The notes under the pieces: generated by a model
Seen by the model: only the letters and a program-made list of their open reading frames with translations
Database searches by the model: none
Told to the model about the DNA's origin: nothing
DNA from: Neospora caninum Liverpool
Lineage: Eukaryota; Apicomplexa; Conoidasida; Eucoccidiorida; Sarcocystidae
Assembly (NCBI RefSeq): GCF_000208865.1
Contig: NC_018391.1
Coordinates: forward strand, 1,550,001-1,614,000
Direction of reading: 5' to 3'
Length of the DNA: 64,000 nucleotides
In this document: one piece after another, positions 34,504 through 46,383 of the stretch
Numbering within the stretch: the stretch's first letter is position 1
Layout of the letters: every line of letters starts with the position of its first letter
Translations under genes and position numbers: made by a program

Positions 34504-37500
34504 TTACTCAAAGAGCCATTCATCCGTTTCCCACTCCGCTTCAAACACAGAAGGCACATTCCACGCCCCCTTGAGCTGGATGCCTGACGCTTTTACAGCT
34601 TCCAAAACTTTCTCTCTTTCTGCGCGGAACAGTTCGATTCCAGATGGGGTGCCCTCGTCTACACTCTCAACGAAGCTCTTACCCATCCCCCGGGATCCGC
34701 TGCTCTTTCGGCGTCGGGCTGCTGCCTTCTCGAGAAGCTTTCGGGAGAGCAATGTCATCACCTTGCTGTCGTCGTCGCCGATTCCTTTCCACAAAACATG
34801 TCCATCGCCTGACTGATCTAAATTGTAGCTGCGCTGCAGAGATATTGAACGTTCACACACCACAGCACACGAGATGTCTATCCACACGATGAAAAATGAC
34901 GACCGATTTCTCCGACCTTCGAGTGACGCTGAAGCCTTACACGCTTGACGTTTCGCACCCAGGTATAGACAGGAGCGATTCCGCACTGAGGCATCGTATA
35001 GACCAGAAAATACAACCGAACGCCTGGCGGAACTCTGAAACACGTGCTGCATGCCTCTGCTTCTCCGACCACTGCACCACACTCTGTAGGTTAACGAGTA
35101 TAGCGCGTCCAATTGATGCAGGCATTGTGACCCCTCGGAAGGCAATTTTACTTGTGTCGCCGACGTCACTTGTTCCTTCAGTTTCAGGCACTAGACTTAC
35201 CGCATAGCTTGTGTCAATGTGTTCCTTTTCTTCGTCGCTAGCGACCGAGTCTCCTTCGCGTTCCCCTCCAGGTCCGAGAGCTGCAGCGGGGTCCAAACCG
35301 AGGGCGGCGATCAACTGGTGCGCCGCCTGACGTCGGGCTGCCTTCTCTTCGCGCTTCCTCACAGCGTACATTTCGGCCGTGTCCATGGCGGCGTCAAACA
35401 CAGCTTGAGAGTCCCGCACCATCTCACCCGGGTAGCGCTCCAGAAGCTTCGTGGTAAGAGCGATTTTGCCTGTGGGCTGTGAGTAGATCAACACAGCAGA
35501 CGAAAAGCTTCTATCAGGCACTACAGCCGGTGCCCATCTGAGGCGGTGAGTCTCCCCCGACAATTACTCTGTGCTCCCGCCGATCCCGAAGCAGAAACGG
35601 ATTTCCCACTCAAAGGCCATCTGGCTAGGGCCGCGCCTCCCTTGACGGCCACTGAAGGCGCAAGGACCAAACGAGCGTCACGGGGTTCCGTCGCTGCAGT
35701 GATTCTGTGTCTCAAGAGCCATATCGCAGCCCTCAGAAATGAAACTCGATAGAGACAGGCAATCGATCGCGTGACACAGGGTCGCCGCCCACACCATCTG
35801 GCCGCGTAGCGCCCCCCCTCCCCCCCACTACCAAACGGCAATGGAAAAACCTTCTTCCGCAGTTTCCCTAGCTTGTCTATACCTTGTCGTAATGAAGGAC
35901 GAGAGCTCGGACTCGAGATCCAAGAGGGAGAACGTCTTCCAGCCTTTCCACGCGTGCGGCAGAGACCTCGCTGACGTGGAGCAGGCCGCGGCACTCGCCA
36001 AACTGAAAAACAGAAAGTTGAAGGCGCATGCACCATTCACAGAGGTGCTGGGTCAAGCTCACAGCGTTCTTTGTTCCTGACTCGTCTCCATACCCACACA
36101 CCGTCGCCTCGCAAACTGCCTAGTCGCGCCTGGACTGACGGGCCGAGGCAGCTTGCGGCGCACTCAGCGCACCACATGAGAGGCTCCACAGCTGAAGGCG
36201 TGTAGCAGAACTCGTGAGCAGGCGACGCGCAATACTCGGTCGACCTCCTCCCGCTCAAGACGGCTGCCGGAGGCACTGCACAAGCTGGCAGGTTCCGACG
36301 AAAATCGACTCCGAAGGCCGTTCGACGCGATGCCGTGCCCACAAGATGTGAGCGCGCGCGCCTACGCAAGCGTTCAACTCTCCCCGGCGCGTATCTCGAT
36401 TCCCGTACAGAAAACTTCGCTGGTAGCGTCCCCAGTTCCAGTTTGGCATCATCTGCGTCGCGTGCAGTGTCTGACCCGCCTTTCTCGTGGCTTCGCCATG
36501 CCGCGCGCGGGAAAAGGAGCATCTCGTGTAACAGAGCCAGTTCGCTCCAGTGCATGCCAAAACCAACGTAAATTCACAAAGTGCTTCCAAATCGTGGGCA
36601 CTCAGGAGACATGTACATTAACGGGATCACGGTGCCACAGAGAAGGCAGCCAGGCCGGGAGAACTGCGTCTCCACTGTGCCGGTTCCGTCCAGAACGCCT
36701 TCGGGGCGCTTGCCGCTGGAATTCTGATCGGAAAGACGCCTCCGGTGGAGGCGCAGCACGTGGTCGCGTTTGCTGACGAAAATGTGGATCTTCCGCTCAC
36801 CTGCACCATGACGCCGAATGGGTGAATTGACACAACTTCGCCTTCCACGACTTGGTCTGGCTTCACGCGTCTCATCTGCTCGCGAATATGCACAATGCGG
36901 CTGCTGACGAGAAGTCGCTGCTTCTCGACGTCCGCCTGAAGCAGTGCAACGCGCAGTTGCGCCCCCACGAGCTGGGGACCCGGCTTCACGGAAGTCGGCA
37001 GCTGCGATGCGGGCAGAAATCCTCGGAGTCCGAGCACGCGGACAACGACCCCACCTAGACGCACACACGCAGGAAGTTGGCAGCCACACACACACCCACG
37101 TCGGCCACAGCAGACAGGGGCGCCACCGACGCGCTGTTGACGACCTCGGATCGATTTTTTTCCGCAGATCCGAGTGGAAAAGAGGAGCCGAGCGTGGCGG
37201 CGCGCGTGGAAGTCCGAGTGTACCCTCTCCGGAAGAAAACGGCGTGCACCCGCAAAAAACGAGATGCTTCACTCGGCGGCAGAAGCAGACTGACTGGAAG
37301 CAACGGGCCGGAGTCTCGTTCTGGACGTGGAGGAGGCTCGGTTTCTGCTGACCTTTGTGCGCGTGGAGTACCGTAGCCGTCAGAGGCTGGTCCTCCCTCT
37401 GGAGCGCGAGAAGCTGCTCCCAAGCGGCGATCCGGCGAAGCGTCTGCAGCGAGAGAATCAGTTCTGCGTCTCCGACTTTGATCACTTCGCAGAACACCTC

Positions 37501-37890
37501 GTCGCCCACGGAGAAGAAAGCTTTCAGTCCGTTCTTGGGGGCCTCCTCCTCCTCCAGGAGGACCTCGTCCAGCCTCAGTTCTCCCTCGCACACGTACCCA
37601 ACGTGGATGTACGCGAAGGAAGGCGTCACCTTCACAACTTTGCCTTTGACGAGCTGCCCGGGATATACCTTGAGAGAAGGGTACCCGAGGCGCCGTTTCC
37701 ATTCTGCTTGCATTGCCTCCTCCATCTCGGCGAAAATGTCCCCGACGGGACGAGGTGCCGAGGCATCCTCGAGAGATCTCCCACCCGTACCGAGACGCCC
37801 GCCGCCGTCTGGACCGGAGGCACGAAACACGCACGGCATCCGCAGAGCAGAGAGACACAGCTGTAAGCCCACGCGGTTACGCAAACGCAT
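34504..37890 (-). CDS. Plastid-type ribosomal protein bS1, predicted apicoplast
   Basis: Five exons, 37353-37890, 36801-37054, 35883-36002, 35201-35476 and 34504-34833, join in phase to give 505 residues. S1 binds mRNA on the bacterial-type small subunit. Three S1/OB domains are visible at about 76-151 (GQLVKGKVVKVTPSFAYIHV), 170-235 (GVVVRVLGLRGFLPASQLP) and 246-316 (VVEGEVVSIHPFGVMVQFG, GLLHVSEVS). After the third comes the block typical of chloroplast S1 (GKIALTTKLLERYPGEMVRD), then a helical acidic region. The last 110 residues are a lineage-specific C-terminal tail. The N-terminus (MRLRNRVGLQLCLSALRMPC) is a plausible signal peptide, supporting plastid delivery. The upstream gene on the same strand ends only 46 nt before this ATG. 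A minus-strand frame at 35521-36036 is intron sequence. Confidence 0.88.
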
Positions 37891-37936
37891 GAGCGCGCCA
37901 GGCCCCGCGCTGCACTTTTCTTCATCCCCCAAAGAG

Positions 37937-40900
37937 CTACGATATTGATCCCTTAGCACTTAACTCAGTGAATTCGCGCATCACTCGACGCATATATTCG
38001 GTATCCTGGTCAGTCGATGATTCTAGTGAGGGGATGCGCCGGCACACACACCTAGTTTCACGAGAAGGCGGCCAGCTACTCGAGGATGGCTGAAGCGCCG
38101 CGCAGCAAAAACGCATGCATTCCCAAAGGCTCAACTCGCGAACCAACCACGAGCATTTTCACGGCCTAGCTCCTCTGATGCCTGACGGCGCGACCGTCCG
38201 TGCCAGTGTGATGAGTGCTTAAATGGCACGGCCCCCTGTGCAGTTTTTGGAACTGCATTTACGCATGCACGCCGTGCTGTGGCTTATACCTGCGGTCGCA
38301 AGAGTGGTGTTTTCAGCTGACACGTCTTGCCTACCTGTTCTTTCGGTGGCATTGCGTGTGCCGTCGCTGGGTGCTGCCGCCGAAACTTCTTTCTCCGGCG
38401 CTTGTGCAGCTTCGTTGCCCTCGGACTCTCTGAGATTCTCCAGGCCCCGCGGGCCCCGTGCCTCGCTCTCGAACGTATACAGGCCGGACGCTTCGCCCAA
38501 CTCTTTCGAGAGCCGCCGGAACCGGTCCACAACCATCTCCTCGTGAGTCGGCGCCAGAGCCTCCAGGCTGCCCATGAGCGTCTGCTCTGCGGCCAGTTCC
38601 TCCGCACCGTGGCGTGGCTGCTCGCGGTGTTGCCTTCCCACGATGCTTTCCCTAACAGTGCTCCCGTCGGGTGTCTTTCCTCTGCCTCGTTCCCTCAGCT
38701 GTTGGAGGTTCAGGTCCTTTTCCTGTCTCAAGAGCTCCGTTTGCCGTTCGTCTCTCGCGCGAACCACGTTGGCCTCCATCGTGCCCATCATCGAATGGTG
38801 CTCCTCATTGTCCCGTCTGAGCTGCTCTTTCCTGATTTCCTCGCGGAGAACCCACTGAACCGCCTCGAGAGCCCTCGCGCCTATGCCGCCCTTTGCAGCC
38901 GCTGCAGCGCCCTGAAGAAGCCTCGCCGGAACAGGCAGCGGATCAGGTTGTCCCCGTTCCCCATCTCCCGTCTGTTTCGGATGTTCTCTCCAGGTGGCGC
39001 CTTCTGCCTCACCTTCTTCCACTGCAGTCCCCTCTGTCTCCGCATCCTGCCCCGTTTCGTCGCCTCCCCCCCTTTTCTCCTCCCCGCCCGCAACGAGTGG
39101 CGTGCCTCGGTTCCTCGCCTTCGCGTCAGCGCTCTCCACGACCCTGCGGGCTGCTTCCAGTCGTCTCTTGGTCGCCACCGCGGCGACGGCGAGAACCTCT
39201 TTGTAGGACTCTGTCTCTTCCCAGTCTTGGAACATGGCCGGCGTGAACTCCACCGCGTGTCCAGTTCGTGGGGGCGGGCGGCCGTGCGCCGCGTGCCGCT
39301 CGCGCTGGGCCTGGACAAGTCTCCGAACAACTTGGACATCTTCGTCGGACTGCAAACCTCGATGAAGGTGACCGAGCAGAAAAGATTCCGAGTCCGCCAC
39401 CGCACGCTGCAGGAGCTGAGTGCAAGTCACAGATCAAGCAGCAGACGGCCGGAATGCAGATTCGTCTTCGCACAGAGCGCTAGGTTTGAAGCGAAAACGC
39501 GTTCGGGGACGAGGCCGAGTCCCAGCGGCAGCGAACAGCGACGAGAAGGTGGGGGGCAACGGCAACAGATGTGGCGGCAGCTCTGCCCTTCGAAGCGTCT
39601 GCCCTTCTTCCGCCCCAAAGAAAAGGCCTCAAGGTGTGAGAGGACGACCAGCCACGGCGGAAACGTATCGGATGGATTCGGCCCGCCTCCGCCGTGAAGG
39701 CGTTACCCTTGCTTAGTCAGGAAAACAGTGCAACATCTGGCGGCCCCAGAGTGCGCTGCCACCTTTCGCATGTGTTGCCGAGCAGCGCGCAGCTCCGCCG
39801 CTCTCCAGGCACACTCCTTTTACTCGCAGTTCCACATGCAAACCCGAGGGGGTCGGACGACTCCGTCCCTGACTCAGGAAACTGCTCTCAGGTTCGACGG
39901 AACGGGAAACACCGCCGAGCGTCTCTTACATGTTCTCAGGGTTCAGTGAAAGGACACGACACTCCCGCCGCTCCTCAGTGATTCTGCTGCTGCCTCACGC
40001 AGCTTTCGAGTCGTTACCTGCAAAGCACTTCGCGCGTCTGGAGCGGCCATTGCTGGACTGTCGGGCGTAATGTGACCGTATCGGGCAATGAGAGCCTGGA
40101 CGGAGGAGGGGAGGCCCATGCTTGCGAGCATTTGCTGTTTGGCCAGAGCTTCTGCGGCTTCTCGAACGCGCGCACTCATCTGTTTTTCTGTTCCTTCCTC
40201 GCTGCTGCACAAACTGGCCGCTTTCCGCAGTCCGTCCGGGAGGGTTTCGTCTGCGTCTTGTCGCTCCATGTGTCCCTTTGGCGTCTTCGCCGCTGGGTCT
40301 TCGCTGCGGCCGTCTCGTCTTTCGCCTTCCCACTGGCTCGGCTCCGTAGCTACCTGCTCCATCGCACGCCTTTCTTCTTGCCATTCTCGGATCTGCAGCC
40401 TGGTCGCCAGTTCAAGTCGTTCCCGGGCTGCGTGGGCACCTGTGGGAGCGCTGTGTCTTTCCTCGTCTACCGGGAAGAGGGCTGCCCACGCCTCGACCTC
40501 AAGGTTCCTCACAAACCCCCCTGGACCGCCAGCGTCGATGAGCTCGCGGTCAGCTGCCAGGCCGCCTTCTTTCCACCGCAGAGCCACCGCCGGCTTCTCC
40601 AGTCTGTCCGGGCGCCGTACAATGAAGCGTTTTGGGACCTTCAGGGTCAAAAGCTTGTCTCGTTCCTCCTCGGTTAGAGCGGGCAGGCGAACGGACCTGC
40701 CTGGCTGCAGCCGCAAGCTCTCCACCCATCGATCCAGCTGCTCTTTGTGGTGTCTGTACACCCCGGCGAAACGGGCCCGAATGGCGTCCGGGTCCGTTGC
40801 AGCCAGGAAGCCCTCAGTGTCACGGTACGTATGCGGGGTAAAAAGCCACTCGATGTACTTGGAGTCCTGCAACTTTTCCAGGGAAGCGTGAAGTTCCTCG

Positions 40901-42081
40901 CGAGACGTGGCCGAGAAAATTTCCTCCAACAGGCCGTCGTTTACCGGAGGCGGTTCCATTCGCGGGTAGTGAGGCAGCAGCCGCAGGTACGAGGGGCGAG
41001 GGAGAGATATCGGAGAGGGCCGGGAGGAGCGCTCTTCCGCTTGTCCTTGCTTGGTTGGCTTCGGCGCATCTGGAACTCCAGTTAACTTTGAAGACAACTG
41101 AGGCAGGGGAAACGGATATGCGCGGCCAGGAGGCCCGACAATCTCCGGAATTGGCGAATACACGCGAGGAGGAAAAGCAGGACGAGAGGAGGAAGCAGAC
41201 AAGGAGGAAGAAGCATCTAAACCTGGCGGGACATCGGGCAGATTGGAACTGCAGGCGTCATCGTTTCGCGGGGAGGAGTCCGGGCCTCCTCCACGCGACT
41301 GTACTTGGTCAGACAAGCTGCCAGCCTGCGAAGCAGAGTGTTCACCGTTTTTCTCTTTTCTAACCGTTCCCCCGGCGGCATTCAGTTCTCGATCTTCGGC
41401 GTCGCCGGAGGGGGGGCTTCCCGGCGCGTCGCCTTCCCTGTCTGAGTCTCCATCACGCCCGGCCTTCTCTTCGCCATTCACTCGGGCCAGAGCAAGCGTT
41501 AGGCGTCTGCGGTCACCTTTCAAAGGGACAGAGGAGTGCCTGGGCAGACGGCATTTCACCAAAGAAAACCAGGGGCAAGACACCGGGGCCCCGGTCCGCC
41601 GCCGAAGAGGCAGTAGCCTGCCAGAAAGCGCCGACAGGTACGCAACTGAGTTCGACCTTGTTCCAGAAACAGAGCTGCTTTGGAACCCGCGAGAGCCGAA
41701 AAAGGAAAGAAAAAACAGACACCTGCGGAAAGCAGCAGCCGGGGGCCGCCACACAGGTTTCTGACGGATGGCCCCAGCAGGAAAAGAACAGAGAGTGACG
41801 TTCGGCTGGAAGCCTAGAGGAAACGCGACAGTGTAGCGCAGTGTCTTGGAGCGATCTGCACTGTCGGGAGAGGCACTGGAAGCGAAGAGGCTGACGCCGT
41901 GTCGGCGGGGATGGTCAAGGTGGACATGGAGGCGGCTCGAGACGCTGCAGTGTTGAGGCAGGAGCCGACCTGTGGCGGGGAAGACCACACTGCCACGGCC
42001 CGAAACCACCAGTGCAGTGACGAGTAAGGAAAAGAGGAGGAAGAGACGAGGCACGGCGCAACAATCAACTGAGGCGCCCAT
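37937..42081 (-). CDS. Unrecognised 1091-residue protein with signal peptide
   Basis: Three exons, 40018-42081 (donor TTTGCAG|GTAACG), 38290-39415 and 37937-38022, join in phase to 1091 residues. A strong signal peptide (RLFLLFSLLVTALVVSG, residues 12-28) is followed by about 60 Ser/Arg-rich residues, like an apicoplast-type leader, though secretion is equally possible. Residues about 200-330 are acidic and low complexity. The part at about 370-500 looks folded (LLEEIFSATSREELHASLEK, YIEWLFTP, RFAGVYRHHKEQLDRW, LKVPKRFIVRRPDRLEKP). Long charged helices fill the C-terminal half (EQLRRDNEEHHSMMGTMEAN). The tiny last exon encodes ESSTDQDTEYMRRVMREF to the stop. I recognise no family. A long plus-strand frame opposite exon 2 (38327-39697) is a shadow. 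It is adjacent, on the same strand, to the S1 gene, which could reflect a functional or transcriptional link. Confidence 0.75.
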
Positions 42082-43677
42082 CAGGAAGCATACAGTCTCT
42101 GGAACCGCGGGCAGCGTTCAAGAGGACATGACGCGGGGCGGGCACACCCCGAGATGGTTCACTTCAACCTCTGGCGATCAGTACCACGCGTGCTGTGGCA
42201 GCATCCTAGCGAGGGCACCTAAACCCTGTCTCTGGACAGCCCACGTCGTTCATGCTCCGGAATGCAACCATGAACACTCTGTCAGCCGAGAAACTTCGAT
42301 GTCATCGAGCGAGCAGACGTCTCTGCCGCGTTCGAAATGCATCCCGAACAATCAGCCTGCGCTGATGAAGCAGTCACGTGACACACGTACACACACCGAC
42401 AAGAAGCCTCCAGGCAACCCTCTGACAGTGTGCAGCTCAGCGGTTGTTCTGCAAATGCCTGGAACTTGCTGCTGGGGCAACTGAGCATTTGCAGATGCCT
42501 GTTCAGTGCACGCGATAAACACGAAGGTGACTGGTGCACAAGGCGGACCATGGCGTGTACACACGAATCGGATGATTTACTCAAAAATTCGTTATTGGCC
42601 ACGCTGAAATTGACATAGTGGAGCAGCAAGGCTTGGCTCCGAAAGCAATGCGCAAACTGTGTATTGCAACGCGTACCTAAGTGTGGCTCAGATGTGCTCG
42701 GAAGTCCAGAGAACACCCTCAACAAACACTGCGCGAACGGCCCACCAGAGGCCAGCCTTGGATCCGAATTCCAAGCGTTTTAGGGAACTTGAGCGATTTG
42801 CAGCACACTGTGGCGAAGGTTGCGCAGAAAACGACAAAGTGATGCAGTCGAAGGACCCGCATGCATTTCCCGCTGCCACAACGCTGTCCGGACTGAAGCG
42901 ATTTCTGTGCAAAGTTGTCTTTCATTTCTGGGACTCTCTCTCGCAACTGCTTGTGGTGCATCTGTCTGAAAAACGTCTTGCACTCCTCAAGCATTGGAGA
43001 AAAGGCCGCTCATTCGCCGGGTTGTGTCCGATTTAACAGCCCGTGATCTTCAACCTCTCAACGATATGCTTCTCTGGCGTTCAGTTCGCGCAGTGTGTTG
43101 CATCTGTGGCTGTTTATCGACTGCGAAGTGGGAGTTTAGTTGAGGTCTCGATTCGAGGCCGCATATCTGAAATCGGGAGATACGGATGCAGACGAGAATA
43201 GCCCTTTGTTCAGGTGTGAGCCATGGTGCTTTGGCCCCACTGAGATGTGGGTCTGGTCGGTGTTTCGATGTCTAGCGCTGTCGTCTTCTGCTTTTGGACC
43301 CGTGCACAAAGCTCGCAACGCAGCCGTTCAGCCGTTCGTTTTGTAACTGCTCTCTTGTCTCTATTCGGCCTCCTGCCTGTGACCGTCTTCTGCCAGAAGT
43401 TGTGCGTTCGACCGCCATGTGTATATACAGCTCATGTTGTCCGAGTATTCTTCGCTGGAGACGGACTGAGCTTCTGAATTGCTTTCTACACCAGTCCACG
43501 GCCCGGCGCTGCGAGGAAAGCGTTTATCCAGAAAAGCGTTTATGCAGAACTGGCGGTTCGCTTTGGCTGCATGTGCATTCACTGCAACAGAGTATCACGT
43601 GCTTGCGACTGTGAATGAGTACACTTCGACAGCATGGTTACCCTGTGGTGCCTGTGAAGCTTCGGTGGTCTGCAAGC
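42082..43677. other. Divergent promoter region upstream of uS14
   Basis: About 1.6 kb between divergent starts of the 1091-residue protein gene and the uS14 gene. Only short overlapping frames are present. It presumably contains both promoters; no motif stands out. Confidence 0.5.
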
Positions 43678-45038
43678 ATGCGGCATTTCTTCCGTCCTGC
43701 GGCTCTGGCGTGGTCCTGTATTTTGGCCTTGCTGTTAAAGTCTTCTGCTGCCCTTTCTTGGCGCACGAATGAAGGGGTGACTTCGACACTGGCGGCCACC
43801 GGAGGCGTCGCGCAGAGACACCGTCCTCGTTTTGTCAGTGGAGCTCACTTGCTTCAGCCTTCTCTACCTTCGACGTGCGCTGCGTCAGGGCACAATGCAG
43901 GAGAACGGCTTTCAACACGCGTGACGTTCATTTTCCGCCCGTCGCCCCCGTCGTCCTCGCCTCCGTGTTTCTCTCTTTTTCGCACTCCGTGTCCCCTCAG
44001 ACGCAGACCCTGCCTCCGTCTTCCATCTTCCTGCAGCTCATTTTGCAGCAGTGCGTTTCACAGTCGTGCCGACTGGAATCCCTTCTCGATTTCTGTCCGA
44101 CATGAGAGTCCCCTGGTCGGTCTTCCGGGAACACCTGCCTTCATGTTTCTCGGAAAGTTTCTCGGAAATTCTTGCGCGATCGGTGCTTCGTCGGACGTCG
44201 TGCAGGGCGGTCTGTCGCAAAATCGGCAAAGTTTGCGAACGGAGCAGGCTGCAGTGGGTGGCCATCGGCGAACGGCGCTGTCAATGGCGAAGCAGAGACG
44301 GTACCAGCGTAAGTGACAACGGAACTTTAGCCCCCTGGTGATTTCGCCGTGTGTAGCGTCTTTGTGTGGTAAAGGGGCATTGACGAAGCGGATAGGAGGT
44401 AGGTCGAGCAGGGGTGTGACCTCGCTGAGGCAGCGAACAGAGTCTTTTCAGGATCAGCATGCGGCGCCGATGTCGGAGGCGTCAGCGTATAGTGAATGGT
44501 GTTAACTTGACTACCAGTGCGGTGCCGGGGGTCGCTTCTCTCCGGTAATTCTGCGTCCACTGAAAACCGGCGGTGCTCGACGCTGTTCCTACAGAGTTAT
44601 GCGGGATCGAGTCCTGCAGTAGACACTGCCAAGGCGTTAGCGGGGACACAGGCACACTGCAGCGTTACGAGATACCTCTTCTACTTGTCCGGTTTCTGCG
44701 GCTTTTTTTCAGTTGCCACCGACAATCTGTTTGTGGGTCTCCGGGACGCCCAAGTCCAAAGGAATCTTCGCCGCAAGCAAATGATGATCGACTATAGGCC
44801 GCTCCGACAGCACTACAAGCATAAAGTAGCGCACGCTACGTCAATGGATGAGCGGCTGGACTGGCACTGCCGTCTTCAGCGCCTGCCAAGAGATTCTTCA
44901 CCAACAAGATACAGGAACCGGTGTCGACTGTGTGGCAGGGCTCGGGGATACTTTCGTTTTTTCGGACTCTGCCGCCATCACGTGCTAGACATGGTTCGAA
45001 ATGTGATGTTTCCGGGGTTCACCAAAGCGGAGTGGTAA
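43678..45038 (+). CDS. Bacterial-type ribosomal protein uS14, predicted apicoplast
   Basis: Two exons, 43678-44308 (donor CAGC|GTAAGT) and 44713-45038 (acceptor CTTTTTTTCAG), give 318 residues. uS14 sits in the small-subunit head. The ATG at 43678 places a signal peptide (WSCILALLLKSSAAL) at the N-terminus; an in-frame ATG at 43615 would add 21 residues. Residues 30-200 are a very long Ser/Pro/Arg-rich transit-like region. The conserved protein starts at MAKQRRYQ (residue 203), and the uS14 signature RNRCRLCGRARGYFRFFGLC and the terminal PGFTKAEW are intact. It is the long, zinc-free bacterial form. An internal acceptor (CCCAAG|TC at about 44755) would remove 15 residues that look foreign to uS14, but it lacks a pyrimidine tract. 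The signal peptide favours the apicoplast over the mitochondrion. Confidence 0.88.
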
Positions 45039-46383
45039 GCGTGGAGAAACAGCCAAGCACTCCAGTCACCGCCCAAATGCGCGGTCAGTCGTTTTCGTGC
45101 TTCTGCCTGCGTAAAGCTTCATTCTCCAGCGGAGTCTGCCTCCCACGGGGCTCTCGCGCACGAGGCGGGGCCCCAGAGGCAAGCGTCTCACGGGTCTACA
45201 GGCCAAAATGTCGAGGGGAGACTTCACTGACAAATCCAAAATGCACCTCTGAGAGGAAGACATGGCCTCGCCCCCCCCTAAGCAACTTATCCCAGCGCAT
45301 GTACAGCGATCTCGCTTTTCGGTCGGGATAACCAGGCGATGAGAAGCCCTGGCGTGCTTCCTTACGCAGGCCTTTCGCAAATGTCTTCATGGAAAGGCAG
45401 TGAGCAAAGAGCAACCCAGAGATGCTGCTTCCTTCGAGCGTTGGGCGTTTTATTGATCACTGAGGGCATTTGCCTGTACCGGCGCTTAGTACGGTAGATG
45501 CCAGATCGACATGACGCTGCCTAAAGGCTGGAAGACGGACGGATAGTTTTGTTTCAGAAGCAACCGACAAAGCGAAGCAGCCACCTCTTTTCGAAACATC
45601 TTCGATGTGTCAGTCAAAGACCTTAAAAAGGCAACGGTGTAGTTTCCATCACCAGTCCACCATCGAACTGAAACGGCTGTCTTACGTCACAAAATTAGCG
45701 TGCATGAAAACCAGCCGAGAAACCGTTCCTGCCACGAGACCAACAACGTGGTTAGAACCTGTGGGACGGTCTTCGTGTTGGTGAGAAAATCTATAAAAAA
45801 TCTGTCACCTCTCGGAAGCTGCACGTTTTCAGATCGCACTACGAGCATTTGCTCCATGGGCGGAAAACGGTCGATAGATCGCAGGCGCACAAATAGGGGG
45901 GCGCATCCACCGTGAGAGTTTCAGAAAAAAACGAGACACTCTTGTTTATCCCAGAGCAGTAATAAGGGGATACCACTACACATTCTGGATGCCTTGGGTC
46001 AGGCTGACAAATGATGCTGGTATAAACAACATTAGCGAATTCCAACGAATTCGTCTGCTTCTCTGCACTGCCTTCTTTATCATCAGCGGCCCCCACGTTG
46101 CCAGGAAGAGAACTGGTGCCGCACTAGAAATAGAAAGCCTTACTTACCAACAGTCTGCTGAATCCGCGCCGCTACTTTGCTCACGAGACAACTGGAAAGG
46201 CGCACACCCTTTGGTTATTGAGAGCCTCAGTGTTCCTCTCTTTCGCGTTCTGGGGATGCCCAGCGCCCGGCCGCCAGAAACGATCACTGAAGCGGGGAAC
46301 CCTCGAGGTGTACTTGGGATGATCCGGGGAGGCAATGGCGGCCAGCGGGCACTGACGCTGCCAAGCGTCGAGAGACTGGGCCT
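45039..46383. other. Convergent intergenic region
   Basis: About 1.3 kb between the uS14 stop and the stop of the next minus-strand gene. Short frames only. It likely holds two 3' untranslated regions. Confidence 0.5.

Noticed and set aside
35521..36036. 171-codon minus-strand frame inside the bS1 gene
   Set aside because: It spans the intron between exons 35883-36002 and 35201-35476; skipping it joins S1 domain 3 directly to the plastid-S1 block in phase.
38327..39697. 456-codon plus-strand frame
   Set aside because: It lies antisense to exon 2 of the minus-strand 1091-residue gene, which has phase-consistent splicing at both ends and helical charged composition. The plus frame is Arg/Ser/Pro-rich, as expected for the shadow of a GC-rich gene.
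40072..40891. Plus-strand frames of 201 and 267 codons
   Set aside because: Antisense to exon 1 of the 1091-residue gene, which has a signal peptide and fitting splice sites.
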